Origin: Sthenelais limicola
Taxonomy: Eukaryota; Annelida; Polychaeta; Phyllodocida; Sigalionidae
Reading direction: 5' to 3'
Length of the DNA stretch: 64,000 nucleotides
NCBI GenBank assembly: GCA_942159475.1
Contig: OW804098.1
Coordinates: 114,536,066-114,600,065 of the forward strand
Positions 33,669-44,779 of the stretch are shown piece by piece. The position numbers and the translations under genes are program-made. The notes beneath the pieces are model-generated. The model had not been told where the DNA came from, did no database searches, and worked only from the letters and a program-made list of their open reading frames with translations. How positions within the stretch are numbered: position 1 is the first letter of the stretch; every line of letters starts with the position of its first letter.

Positions 33669-33768
33669 GAGTGAATGAGTGATGGTTGTTTAATGCCGTG
33701 ACGACATCCAAGTGGAGTCATATTGACGGCAGTGAGAGCTAGTGAGATGAGATGAATAGAGAGATTTA
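33669..33768 (+). mobile_element. Second SINE-like repeat with GAGTGAATGAG head
   Basis: GAGTGAATGAGTGATGGTTG, TTTAATGCCGTGACGACATC, then GGAGTCATATTGACGGC. Same plan as repeat E (GAGTGA head, GCCGT/ACGGC dyad) with different sequence. It lies head to head with the copy before it. Confidence 0.5.
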
Positions 33769-33923
33769 TTGTACAGTCCAGCTGTAAATATTAGCATAAA
33801 AGCTAAAAGATGACGATAACAAAAGTTGATATTTGCTATAGGAATATGCTGAACATCTATAGTGAGAGTATCTCTTCTAACAAGCGCATCTAAATTCTAC
33901 AGCTTAAAAATGTTTGTATCATT

Positions 33924-34324
33924 TGTGATGTGTTTCAGGAAAATGAGTCATAAGTCGCAAAAATTGGATTTTGTGATATTATCATATTTGAAAAGATGAG
34001 ACCAAGGGGATTCCAATGAATATAAACATTGAGGGCATCTAATAAGTATTTCTATATTTCAATTTTTATTTCTGAAAAAAAAGTTTCAATATTTTTGGGT
34101 GAACAATTACAATTACAGTAGCTAAATATACTCTATGAGATGACCCTATAAATGCATGACAATATTTGATACACTGTCTTGCATTTTGGTACATGTATTC
34201 ATACTTCAACCAGCGTTAGTCACATCAAAAATGAGAACATTCCTACAATGAGATTTTGGGAATATATCACTTTGAAAGATATCAATTTTGCGACTTATGA
34301 CTCATTTTCTTAATACACATCACA
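33924..34324 (+). mobile_element. MITE-C copy, 401 bp
   Basis: Both TGTGATGTG ends intact, TT on both sides. Cleanest MITE-C in the window. Confidence 0.9.
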
Positions 34325-35272
34325 TTTAGTTAAGGCTATGTTTATACAAATGGAAATAGTTGTATTTTATCAATAGCTAACATCTATCATTATTTCATCA
34401 GTGTAACTTTCAATTCCCTAGATACCCAATTCCTCAATAACTTGAAATGAAAACAATGATCTACAAACTAAAGTAACTCCCCTGACGTCAAAACATTATT
34501 AAATGCACCAATTTACCCTGAGTTATTTGTGGTACAAACAGAAACAATTTCCCAATACAAACCGAGGCAGACCTAGTTGTAGAGAAAACATGGCCAGATA
34601 CCGTACCCTTTAACAGACGTCCCTGATCTTACAAATAAAAGAAATAAGATACGAATAAATGGACACACAAAAGATCTCATTTCCGGCGGTGTCTCAGAAC
34701 TATTCTCCTCCAATCAACAGTTAGCGGATATAGTATTTCGACAGGAATTGTGTCCGAGGTGAAAGAAAAACAGAAATACTTTTCAAGGGCTGGCTTTGAA
34801 TGGTATTTTTTTGCAACAAAAGTTAAAACTTTCTTTGTGGCTTTGGAAGTGATAAAAGGAGAAGGATTGAGTTGCTAAGGAAGCGGTGTATCGGGAAATT
34901 TTAGAGTAGCAATTTTCGGAAGTGGTGTATGGAGAAATAATAAGTCAACTAAGTCAACCATAAAATGGGATTGTAAGGAAAGTCTGACTAAAAATATATT
35001 ATTTATGGGAGGTTAAGTTAAATCTAAATATATACTTCCCAAACTGAAAAGATTGTTTCTAAGAAGGGTAGATGCGTGAGAGAAAATATATTTACTGGAG
35101 ATTATATTATATATTTCCCAAAATAATTGTTTAACAGAAGGGCAGAAGCATATATGGCATTGCCACTATATACGTAAATATAAGAGTGATTTTTTTTGTT
35201 TAATTCAACCATAGAATTGGATAATAAAGAAAGTCGGACTAAACAATTTGAGATTAAGTAATTTTTTAGATA
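34325..35272. other. Unassigned AT-rich sequence
   Basis: About 950 bp. TGACGTCA occurs near 34483. No gene or known repeat seen. Confidence 0.4.
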
Positions 35273-35890
35273 TGTGATGTGTTACAGGAAAATGTGCCAT
35301 GAGTGGGGAAAAATGGACTTTGTGATATCATCATATTTGAAAAGATGAGATCAAATGGATTCTAACGATTGTAAACATTAAGGTCATGTAATAAGTACTT
35401 CTAATGTTTCTATATTTACTAATTCTTGATGGTCGATCACTGTTATATTAAAGTAGTTAAATACGCCTTAGGATAACCTCGGATATGGGTCAGATTTTCA
35501 GAAAATGTACACTTGGCAGCTGTACACATTTAGTAAATTCTCCTAAATGAGGCTGCAATTTGGTCAATACTAGGTAAATTCGAGTATATTTGGCATTGCA
35601 TTGATTCTGGCAATCTGTTTGGTTAGGTTGAACTGTATTTTGAACTTTATTTTCGTCTAAAATTTGGGTTATTTGAGAAGATTGGCGAAGTTGAATTGTA
35701 CATTTTCTGAAAATCTGACCCATATACGTGTCTATATTCAATCCACAGTTTTCAAATTGTGTACATGTATTTATGCTACTAACAGCGCTTAACACACCAA
35801 AACATTCCGAGCAAGGGTTCTTGCGAAAAATATCTTTTTTTTTCTTTTTTTTTTTTTTACTTGTGACTCATTTTCTTGGGACGCATGCCA
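35273..35890 (+). mobile_element. MITE-C copy split by a MITE-A
   Basis: TA flanks both ends. 379 bp remain after subtracting the insert at 35487-35721 and its duplicated ATAT. Terminal changes (GTGCCATGAG for GAGTCATAAG) and a T-rich stretch near 35840 mark it as old. Confidence 0.82.
35487..35721 (+). mobile_element. MITE-A copy nested in MITE-C
   Basis: Exact ATAT duplication inside the MITE-C, so this copy is younger than its host. Confidence 0.95.
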
Positions 35891-35907
35891 TATCTGTAGA
35901 GCTCCTA

Positions 35908-36119
35908 CAATTGGCAGCTCTACACATTTAATCAATCCTGCTAAATTAGGCTGCAATTTGGTCAATACTAGGTAAATTCGAGTATATTCGGCATTGCACT
36001 GATTCTAGCAATGTGTTTGGTTAGGTTGAACTGTATTTTGAACTTTATTTTAGCCTGAAATTTGGGTTATATGAGAGGATTGACGAGGTTAAATTGTACA
36101 TTTTGTGAAAATCTGACCC
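35908..36119 (+). mobile_element. MITE-A lacking its left terminus
   Basis: Starts at AATTGGCAGCTCTACACATT, without the first 22 bp or so, and ends canonically. It is flanked on both sides by pieces of the 35-bp array (ATCTGTAGAGCTCCTAC and ATCTGTAAAGGTCCTAC). Confidence 0.85.
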
Positions 36120-36224
36120 ATCTGTAAAGGTCCTACAGTATGGTGGCCTATAACCTGTGTAGAGCTCCTACAGTATGGTGGCCTATAACCTGTGTAGAGC
36201 TCCTACAGTATGGTGGCCTGTAAC
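36120..36224. repeat. 35-bp tandem array, three units
   Basis: GTAGAGCTCCTACAGTATGG followed by TGGCCTATAACCTGT repeats three times; a partial unit lies on the far side of the MITE-A at about 35890. Confidence 0.85.
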
Positions 36225-36626
36225 GTGACAAATTGTAACCTGACCGGAAAAATCAGTGCAGATTAGTTATGATTGTGAATAATAGAGGGGGCTGTCAACC
36301 TTAACCCTGTCCACCCGGGTGCAGGGCGGTGATTAGTGCCAGAAATAATTAACTAATTACCGTATATATACATATGGCAGCGTATACTGGAAACGCTCTA
36401 CATAATGTCTAAAGCTCTAAATAGTGTTACCGAAGTGGATTTTTTCTAAAATATTTTCTTTGGAAAGCTTTCAAGCAAATTTTAAAATTCAAAATTTACA
36501 CCTAAAAGCCTTAAAACGAAAATTTAAATTGTTTTGGAGATTTAATATAAAAATATCCGAAGTCATATTAGATGGACTGATGGCATTAATAAATTCAAGT
36601 TTATAAATATAAAAATATAGATTTAG
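36225..36626. other. Unassigned AT-rich sequence
   Basis: Nothing recognised; a 60-codon open frame here is Lys/Phe/Ile-rich and not convincing. Confidence 0.4.
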
Positions 36627-36846
36627 AATGAATAAATAAAATACCAGATTTTAGTCACATTTTAAATCAAGAATGAATAAATAAATACCAGATTTTAGAC
36701 AGATTTAAAGTAAAAAATTAGAATAAAAAAATAAATAAAGACTTAAGTGCCATTTTAAGTAAAGAATTCAAATAAATCAAATAAAACACAAGACTTTGGT
36801 CACATTTTAAGTCAAGAATAAATCAAATAAAATACCAGATTTTACA
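36627..36846. repeat. AT-rich imperfect tandem repeat
   Basis: AATAAATACCAGATTTTAG and CACATTTTAARTCAAGAAT recur at roughly 44-bp or multiples spacing, with drift. Confidence 0.65.
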
Positions 36847-37173
36847 GTACGTCTTGACCAGCTGGACACACAATGGAGGGGTGGACATGGTCAGACAGGT
36901 AGGGGGTCAGGTGTTGAACATAGTGACCAACCGGGACCCCCCTCAACACCTTTATACCAATTAGCCAATTACTGGAGGCACCCCAGGTGTGAGGGGTATA
37001 GACTGGACGCTGGTAGACAGGTAGGTATTACCTGGTGATAGGTGGGTGGACAGTGGTCACCTGGGGAGGTGGTAGGTAGTGGTCAAGCGTTGACACTCTA
37101 TACCCTGGACTGGACAATGTGTAGGGATAGGCATGGGAATGACCAGTGGAAGGGCAGGGGTGGTAGTAGTTTT

Positions 37174-37376
37174 CAGTCTAGGCCCAAACTTGAGAGAGTC
37201 CCTTCAATCGGAGGGAAAGCCTCTCGCCTCAAACCGCAAAGTGCCATTATAATTCCATTAAGACCGAAAAATGTCATTATACATCCATTAAACGCCAAGT
37301 CCTAGGCCAGGAAAACGATTATCAAAGTAGGCTGACATACCATCCTTATCTGATCTGAGGGTTTGGACCTAGAGTG
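37174..37376 (+). mobile_element. MITE-B copy, about 203 bp
   Basis: Left end CAGTCTAGGCCCAAACTTG, right end TTTGGACCTAGAGTG. Flanks TTTT and TCTT. A stray 52-bp-unit piece (GAGAGTTGAGAGAGTCCCTC) follows at about 37390. Confidence 0.78.
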
Positions 37377-37508
37377 TCTTGGCTGAGAGGTTGAGAGTTG
37401 AGAGAGTCCCTCCAAACTGCAATCGCAGCTATCATTTTGTACTCACATTTAAATGTTAATATGCCATGTAGTTAGCATAATATGTTATCAATATATTGGC
37501 AATAGGTA

Positions 37509-37895
37509 TAGTCTGTCCGGAAAGTAGTTGACACGTGATTCCTTAGTCCCTTCCTTATAGTCCCTTTAAGGGGGGGGGGGGGGGGAAGTGGGGGATTTTT
37601 TACTTCAAACCTTTGCCTCTTGAATCGCTGTTTGCTACTGACCATGGCCAAATATCCAGCTGTATTGTATTGTGCTGCCTCTGTTCCATGTGCAGCAGCT
37701 GTTGTTTTGCTTAGATGGAAGGAAGAGCTGATTATACTGGACCTGTTTATCCATGGTTGATTGCAATTGGTAATTCGCTGGGTATAGTAAAGGGTTGACA
37801 GGTCCTTGTCATAAATAGAAGTAAAAAATCTCCCACTTTTCCCTCCCCTTAAAGGGACTAAGGAACCACGTGTCAACTTCTTTTCGGACAGACTA
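37509..37895. mobile_element. 387-bp mariner-like MITE
   Basis: Terminal inverted repeats of about 45 bp, TAGTCTGTCCGGAAAGTAG and TAGTCTGTCCGAAAAGAAG, continuing through GTTGACACGTG. TA dinucleotides flank both ends (37507-37508, 37896-37897), the Tc1/mariner signature. A run of about 17 G interrupts the left side near 37571. A 134-codon minus frame spans it but shows no DDE motif. Confidence 0.75.
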
Positions 37896-37897
37896 TA

Positions 37898-38786
37898 GAA
37901 GGCTTATACAATGCTAGAGGACGATATGTACTCTTATCATGTGACTCTTCAGGTAAAAGTCATGCTTATTACTAGATATACTCTCTAGGTAAAGGTTAAA
38001 GGTAATATGAATGACGTATTATGCCATCCAGTTAGGTATAATCTAAGTCAGGTGATTAATTATCGACGTGGGGAAGGTCGAGCGAGTCTTTAGTAAGATT
38101 TCTAGAAATTTGATCTATCCTGAGTGTAAAAATCACGAGTATTACGAAGAGCATGTAAAACCAGCCAGTTCCATTTCCTTGACAACCAATCATATGAAAG
38201 TATGTCTAGAGTCGCAGTGGCACATTCATTTCTAACATTTGACCACAATTTTTACAATTTAAACATTTAAACCCTTTTTATAGTAACCTCTACCTTTTAA
38301 ACGTTCTAAATATAGCCTATAATGGCTGAACTCTACGTCACCAACCTAGCAGACGACATTTCGACCTCATCACGTGACTCACCTGGAAAACAGAGGAAAA
38401 CATGAAATTAATGGTTTATTAAAAGGCAAGATTTATTAATGTTTTAAAAATGGATTAAAAATGTAGAAAATATACGATTCGAAAGAAATTAATGCATTTT
38501 TAAAGAAGGACATCCATTGTTCTGGAATTGGTATGAAAAATATAACGTTGCTATATTCACATGCTTATAATGCAATATATCTGTGTCAAATTTTTAATCA
38601 ATCTTATCCATGTTATGTTGCAATGTGTATGGGCAGAATACATTAAAACATTTCAAACAATCAATCTGAGATTAAAATGCATCAACCTGACTTAAAATAT
38701 GAGAACATCCATATTCATGAATTGTGCACCAGATAAAGTTCTTTTTTTTAAAACGTGTATAACATGAATATCATTATTATTATCTA
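37898..38786. other. Unassigned AT-rich sequence
   Basis: About 890 bp with no gene or repeat recognised. Confidence 0.4.
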
Positions 38787-38913
38787 CAGTCTAGGCCCAA
38801 AGTTGAGAGAGTCCCTTCAAACTGAGTCCTCGGCGAGGAAATCGATTAGCGAAGTAGGCGTCCAATCACTGACATACCATTCTTATCTGATCTGAGGGTT
38901 TGGGCCTGCACTG
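38787..38913 (+). mobile_element. MITE-B internal-deletion copy, 127 bp
   Basis: Both termini present; the ACCGCAAA core is deleted. Exact TCTA on both sides (38783-38786 and 38914-38917), the best support for a 4-bp duplication in this family. Confidence 0.85.
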
Positions 38914-39087
38914 TCTAATATATTTTAATATCTTTAAAACGTGTAAGACGTACACCGATATTCTATGTAAAAGTTTCACCAACCTTCATAGAAAATGATT
39001 TCTTGAGTATCTAATCTTTAATGTCAATATTAAATGATACGAGTAGTAGAGGGTATTGATGGACGAACTTTCCATCGCAGAAACTTA

Positions 39088-39172
39088 ACCCATTTATACC
39101 GCAAAATGCCATTAGAATCCCATCAGTAGGCCTAATCCAGGGCCAGGAAAGCCAGTAGCGCAGTAGGCGTCC
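39088..39172 (+). mobile_element. MITE-B core fragment
   Basis: ACCGCAAAATGCCATTAGAA through GCAGTAGGCGTCCA; no termini. Confidence 0.65.
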
Positions 39173-39492
39173 ACTGTTAGAGATTGTTATTAATGTTTAT
39201 GTACGAAAAATAAACAAAATCACAAATGCTAGAAATCCCTGAGACAGATTATTGATTCATGTGCTACTGCATGAGGCGTTAGCATGTAAATTACATGTTT
39301 CCTACATGGAGAACATGCATGCATGTCAATGCATGTCACACACACATCACCACTGACTGTCCCTATCTCTCCCACACTCAGTGTAGGCCAAGGTTCTAAA
39401 TTAGTGTTTCTTGTACTTTTATCTGATATTCGTTTATTATAGAGCACTGTGAATAAATAATTGTTTCTTTGTATCTCAAATCACTGTAAATT

Positions 39493-39678
39493 CAGTCTAG
39501 GCTTAGAGTTGAGAGAGTCCCTCCGAACTGAGGGAAGGCATGTCACTCCAAACCGCAAAATGTCATTATAATCCCATTAGTAGGCCTACTCCAGGGCCAG
39601 GAAAGTCTGTGGCGCAGTAGGCGTCCAATCACTGACATACCATTCTTATCTGATCTGAGAGACTCTGAGCCTAGACTA
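39493..39678 (+). mobile_element. MITE-B copy, about 186 bp
   Basis: CAGTCTAGGCTTAGAG and CTCTGAGCCTAGACT termini with the full core between. Flanks do not match. Confidence 0.8.
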
Positions 39679-40269
39679 AGCCATGCATTGAGATGTAGTG
39701 TTTTTTATTGTATATTTATAAATGATGTATAATAAGAAATATTCTTTATTCTTATATTTATTTACATTATTCTCATTTACCAATAGCAGTTCTGACAAAT
39801 TAAACCACACCCCAAATATCATCTTAATGTTAACCAAGATATTTTCAATATTGCACTTCTTATTTCACACTCATATTTACTTAAATCATGTTTTATTTTT
39901 AAAAAAAACAGAAAAAATATATACAAAACATACAATTACAGAAGTAATTGTAATACAAATGAGAAGCCACGCCTAGAGAACAAACGCATCTCATAATCTA
40001 AAGTTCATATTATATTTTCCATTTATTTATTTTTTATATCGGACATGCGACATGAAACATGATTACGTCTCTTTCATTATGTCTGGCCTGAACAAAGAAA
40101 GGGTTCACCATGGTTACCTGGACGCCGTATCAGGTGTTGGCTGTCTCCATAGTAACCACACATTACGTGTCTATGTGATAGGGAGAGGGAGTGGGGGAGG
40201 GAAAGGGGATTTCCCAGACAATTGTCAGTCCAAACAATGCACTATGTGCAAGCATGGGAATGCACATGT
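39679..40269. other. Unassigned AT-rich sequence
   Basis: AT-rich with poly-A patches; no gene seen. Confidence 0.4.
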
Positions 40270-40494
40270 GGGTCAGACTTTCAGAAAATGTACAATTCAA
40301 CTTCACCAATCTTCTCAAATACCCCAAATTTCAAACAAAAATAAAATTCAAAATACAGTTCAACCTAACTAAATCGATTGCTAGAATCAATACAATGCCG
40401 AATATACTCGAATTTACCTGGTATTGGCCAAATTGCAGCCTAATTTACTAAATGTGTACAGCTGCCAATTGTACATTTTCTGAAAATCTGACCC
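40270..40494 (-). mobile_element. MITE-A copy, 225 bp
   Basis: Exact ATGT target duplication. About 10 bp shorter than usual because one TTTAGCAGAA segment is missing. Confidence 0.93.
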
Positions 40495-40607
40495 ATGTAC
40501 AGTTGTGTAACGTCTTGTGTTCCAGTGCGATAACATTTTACGTTGTGATGCCAGTATAATGTGTACCATGTAACTTCAGAAATAAAACCACTGTAGAAAA
40601 AAAGAAC

Positions 40608-40709
40608 GAGTGAGTGAGTAAGTGAGATTGGTTGCTTTACGCCCTTATCAACACTTTGAAGTGTTATATCAAGGGCGGGAGAGCTGAGAGGGAGGCAGTT
40701 TATGATCGA
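40608..40709 (+). mobile_element. SINE-like mollusc repeat E, 5' part
   Basis: GAGTGAGTGAGTAAGTGAG, TTTACGCCCTTATCAACAC and AGGGCGGGAGAGCTGAGAG; ends at GGCAGTTTATGATCG. The downstream half is replaced by MITE-B. Confidence 0.65.
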
Positions 40710-40712
40710 CTA

Positions 40713-41031
40713 TGTCAGAGTTGAGTCCCACCAAACTGAGGAAAGGCCTCTCCAGCTTAGGCTCAGCATTGAAAGAGTCCCTCCAAACTGAGGGAAAGAC
40801 TCTCCAGTCTGGGCTCAGAGTTGAGAGAGTCCCTCCAAACTGAGGGAAAGCATCTCCAGTCTAGGCTCAGAGTTGAGAGTCCCTCCAAACTGAGTGGAAG
40901 CCTCTCCAGTCTAGGCTCAGACCTCTGGCTCAGTCTAATCACTGACATACCATTTTTAGCTGATCTGAGGATTTGGACCTACACTGGACATATATACCAT
41001 TCTTACAGATCTGAGGGACTGTGAGCCTAGT
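40713..41031 (+). mobile_element. MITE-B with repeated left ends and doubled right ends
   Basis: Four to five 52-bp left-end units, then a shortened core and two right-end pieces (GATCTGAGGATTTGGACC and GATCTGAGGGACTGTGAGCC). Confidence 0.7.
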
Positions 41032-41330
41032 TTCAAAAAATCTTCTTTTTATTCATTTAAGGCCATATAGTTACATCATAACTTAATTTAAACTTAATCT
41101 AAAGAAGAGGAAAGGTGCATGAGTACCACATCATACCAGTTGTCAGCAAATAGTTTACAACTGCCGTGATAGATTCCAGGATTAATGTAATTAAAGTTTA
41201 ATTATGGAGATATGTAAGGGCAAAGGTTGCCGACCGATATAGACCTAGATTACGTCATATTGCTGCGTCTCGTGACGTCATTAGCAGCAGACGATCACAT
41301 AGTTGCGTTCCTTACTTATCTAAGGTAAAT
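41032..41330. other. Unassigned sequence
   Basis: TGACGTCA CRE-type palindrome near 41273. No gene. Confidence 0.35.
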
Positions 41331-41334
41331 ATTG

Positions 41335-42845
41335 GATGAGGAAGTGGCGTGGGGGATGGGGAGGGGGGTGAAGGTAGTGGTACAGAGAGAGGAGAGACGG
41401 GGGAGGAGAGGGAGACAAACAGACAGACAGAGGTAGAGAGATGAGAGAGAGGGGGAGGAGAGACAGACAGAGGTAGAGAGATGAGAGAGAGGGGGAGGAG
41501 AGACAGACAGAGGTAGAGAGATGAGAGAGAGGGGGAGGAGAGACAGACAGAGGTAGAGGGGGAGAGAGGGGGGAGGAGAGACAGACAGAGGTAGAGGGGG
41601 GAGAGAGGGGGGAGGAGAGACAGACAGAGGTAGAGGGGGAGAGAGGGGGGAGGAGAGACAGACAGAGGTAGAGAGATGAGAGAGAGGGGGAGGAGAGACA
41701 GACAGAGGTAGAGGGGGAGAGAGGGGGGAGGAGAGACAGACAGAGGTAGAGAGATGAGAGAGAGGGGGAGGAGAGACAGACAGAGGTAGAGAGATGAGAG
41801 AGAGGGGGAGGAGAGACAGACAGAGGTAGAGAGATGAGAGAGAGGGGGAGGAGAGACAGACAGAGGTAGAGAGATGAGAGAGAGGGGGAGGAGAGACAGA
41901 CAGAGGTAGAGAGATGAGAGAGAGGGGGAGGAGAGACAGACAGAGGTAGAGAGATGAGAGAGAGGGGGAGGAGAGACAGACAGAGGTAGAGAGATGAGAG
42001 AGAGGGGGAGGAGAGACAGACAGAGGTAGAGAGATGAGAGAGAGGGGGAGGAGAGACAGACAGAGGTAGAGAGATGAGAGAGAGGGGGAGGAGAGACAGA
42101 CAGAGGTAGAGGGGGAGAGAGGGGGGGAGGAGAGACAGACAGAGGTAGAGGGGGAGAGAGGGGGGAGGAGAGACAGACAGAGGTAGAGAGATGAGAGAGA
42201 GGGGGAGGAGAGACAGACAGAGGTAGAGAGATGAGAGAGAGGGGGAGGAGAGACAGACAGAGGTAGAGGGGGAGAGAGAGGGGGGAGGAGAGACAGACAG
42301 AGGTAGAGGGGGAGAGAGGGGAGACAAAGAGGGGAGTCAGAGAGGGGAGAGACGAGAGCGAGAGAGATGAGAGAGAGAGGGAGACAGACAGACAGACAGA
42401 GATAAAGGGTGAGAGAGGAGAGACAGAGAGGTGAGAGATGAGATGAAGAGAGGCAAAGAGGTAAGAAATAGGGGGAGATAGAGATGGGTGTGAGAAAAGT
42501 GATTGAGAGGGTGAGAGAGGGAGGAGAGAAAGATATAGAGAGAGATAGGAGAGAAGGAAGACAGGGATAGACAGAAGATAGAAAGAGGGAGGGAAAGATA
42601 TTATGATAGGGAGAAGGAGAAAGAATAGAAGGGGGAATAGCCTAGGGGAGAGTAGGATGCAGACAGAGAGAGGGAGAAAGAGAAGAGAGAGAGAGGGATG
42701 GGAGAGAAGGGATTGAGAAGATGAGAAGGAGGGAAAAGGAGCGATGGAGAGAGATACAAAGAAAGAGGGGGAGATATTATGATAGGAAGAGGGAAAAAGA
42801 ATAGAAGAGGGAAAAGGAGAGACAAAGATGGCGCCATAGAAAGAG
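41335..42845. repeat. Purine tract with a 40-bp minisatellite
   Basis: From about 41415 to 42310 the unit GAGACAGACAGAGGTAGAG plus GATGAGAGAGAGGGGGAGG repeats about 22 times at 40 bp, with a 38-bp variant in which AGATGAGAG becomes AGGGGGAG. The flank to 42845 is irregular G/A. The complementary strand stays open for 529 codons because three 40-bp units make 120 bp; the Ser/Leu/Pro product is not a plausible protein. Confidence 0.92.
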
Positions 42846-42919
42846 ATGTCTTGCCCTGTGTAAGAGTATCCAATCAGTGTTAAAGTATAGGACAATGTCA
42901 TTAGTCACATAGAGCATAT

Positions 42920-43154
42920 GGGTCAAGTCTTCAGAAAATGTACAATTGGTCTTCACCAATCCCCTCATATAACCCACATTTCAGACAAAAATCAGGTTTG
43001 AAACACAATTCAACATAACCAGACAGATTTATTGAATGAATACAATACAGAATACACTCAGATATACTCAGAATTTATAAATTTCCACCCTAATTTAGCA
43101 GAGTGTGAGAGATGTGTAGAACTGTAGATTGTACATTTTCTGAAAATCTGACAC
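42920..43154 (-). mobile_element. MITE-A copy, left member of a tail pair
   Basis: CTCAAATTCTG subfamily in reverse. Its right terminus reads CTGACAC instead of CTGACCC. Confidence 0.88.
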
Positions 43155-43161
43155 ATTATAT

Positions 43162-43403
43162 GGGTCAGATCTTCAGAAAATGTACATTTGGCAGCTGTAC
43201 AGAATTTAGTAAATTCTGCTAAATTTTGCTGCAACTTGGTCAATACCAGGTATATATATATTCGAGTATATTCAGCATTGCAATGATTCTAGCAATCTGT
43301 TTGGTTATGTTGAACTGTCTTTTGAACTTTATTTTCGTCTGAAATTTGGGTTGTTTCAGAGAATTGGTGAAGCTGAATTGTACATTTTCTGAACATCTGA
43401 CAC
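43162..43403 (+). mobile_element. MITE-A copy, right member of the pair
   Basis: Only 7 bp (ATTATAT) separate it from the previous copy. It also ends CTGACAC and is followed by ATTATAT. A short TATA insertion lengthens its interior to 242 bp in total. Confidence 0.88.
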
Positions 43404-43744
43404 ATTATATATGTCGGGGTAGTTTGTGGCCTGGGGCAGTGTGTACTCTATACACATAGTAAAGTCCTTGTACACACACACTCTCAGTGGGGTAACCCGC
43501 GCCCCCAGCGGCACAAACGGAACTATTAGTACTAAATGGGGGCATTGTTTACTTAAATATAGATGGATATCTGCAATTGTGGTTATCTCGAGAATTTTAA
43601 TGTTTGTGTTTATTTTAAGAGTGTTTTTCAATAGTTTAGCGAAGATTTTTTTTGTCAATTTTGTCGTTTTTGGTGGAAGTGTAAGGCAGTGCTGAGGCCA
43701 GTGACACGGGAAAGACATCATTATGTAGAGGAAATGTTAGTAAA

Positions 43745-43873
43745 TGTGTCAGATCGTCAGAAAGTGTACACTTGGCAGCTCTACACTCTACATTTTGAAG
43801 CTCATTTTTGTCTTAAATGTGGGTTATTTGAGAGGATTGGTTAAGGCAAATTGTACAGTTTCTGAAGATCTGC
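43745..43873 (+). mobile_element. MITE-A internal-deletion derivative, about 129 bp
   Basis: Both terminal regions are present (TGTCAGATCGTCAGAAAG and GTTTCTGAAGATCTG), but about 105 bp are missing between GCTCTACAC and TACATTTTGAAGC. Confidence 0.8.
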
Positions 43874-44089
43874 GAGGGGAGTAGAGAGAACACCATTCGA
43901 GGGGAACATAACGCAAGGGGGTGGAGGGAAGATGGTGAAGATAGTGAGGGAGATGGAAAGTAAAGGTGATGGGGAGCATCAAGAGTTAGAATAAATGAGT
44001 GGAAAATGAGGAGAGGAAGAATAATATTGGATAAAAACTGGATATAAAGTCATTCAAGAACCGAGCAAGATCCGTTTACATATGGAATG

Positions 44090-44410
44090 ACGACTATTTT
44101 ATATAATCTTAATGAAACCACACGCTATTATTGTCAGAACCCACATGATATTTTTGAATTAGTCGAGAAAAAAATTGTATTGACGTTCATATTGTATATT
44201 GTTTATTGTGAATTTAAAAACTTAATCAGTAAAAGCTGTAGAGACTCGACCTGTGTCAGTGACCAAGGCGAGATTGTTTTTCTACGCAACTTTATTGTAC
44301 AACATCTGGGAAAGGCAGAAATCCTCCCATCAGCTGGAGTGAACCTTTTCCGAAGCATTTGTAAAATGAATAAAAAAAATTTTCAATTCAATTCAATTCA
44401 ATATTACTAC
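44090..44410 (+). mobile_element. Possible non-LTR or SINE 3' end with AATTC tail
   Basis: GTAAAATGAATAAAAAAAAT followed by four AATTC-like repeats (44385-44402) looks like a retroposon tail. Upstream GCTGTAGAGACTCGACC could be element body. It lies in a 215-codon open frame (44087-44734) that shows no domain I recognise; I take the frame as accidental. Confidence 0.35.
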
Positions 44411-44779
44411 AAATTATGTCACCGCGACACTATCCTTAGAACACCTGGGGACCTCCTCCAAGACACTAGTGGAGGTATTGCTGATGTAATCACTAATGTA
44501 GTGTTAACATACCATACACACATACACCCACTGCACACACAATATGGAGGATGCTCACAAAATACACCACAAACTTCCCCCACAAGTTTTTATTGGACCC
44601 AGAAATGGTACGAGTATTTTTTCCTAGAGAGCATGGTTTGGCATAAGTGTGTTTGTCAGTATATTGGGCTTACACACAGCCAGGTATTTTTGTCTCAATG
44701 TAAGGCACCGGGAGCTTGCGAATTCTTCTTCTGAAATATTTTTTTGAAGAATGCCCTCACGGTCTTTATTCTTTGTCTG

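Noticed and set aside
37472..37876. 134-codon minus frame in the mariner-like element as a transposase remnant
   Set aside because: Element is only 387 bp with its inverted repeats taking a quarter; no DDE/D motif or helix-turn-helix is visible.
10512..41280. TGACGTCA palindromes (near 8843, 10512, 34483 and 41273) as a CREB-controlled set
   Set aside because: Scattered over 30 kb with no promoter nearby; compatible with chance.
41312..42901. 529-codon minus frame
   Set aside because: 40-bp array without stops; a repeat by-product.
44087..44734. 215-codon plus-strand open frame, the longest outside simple repeats
   Set aside because: No recognisable domain, crosses an AATTC repeat tail, and shows no signal of coding composition. 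Could be reconsidered if a homologue were found.
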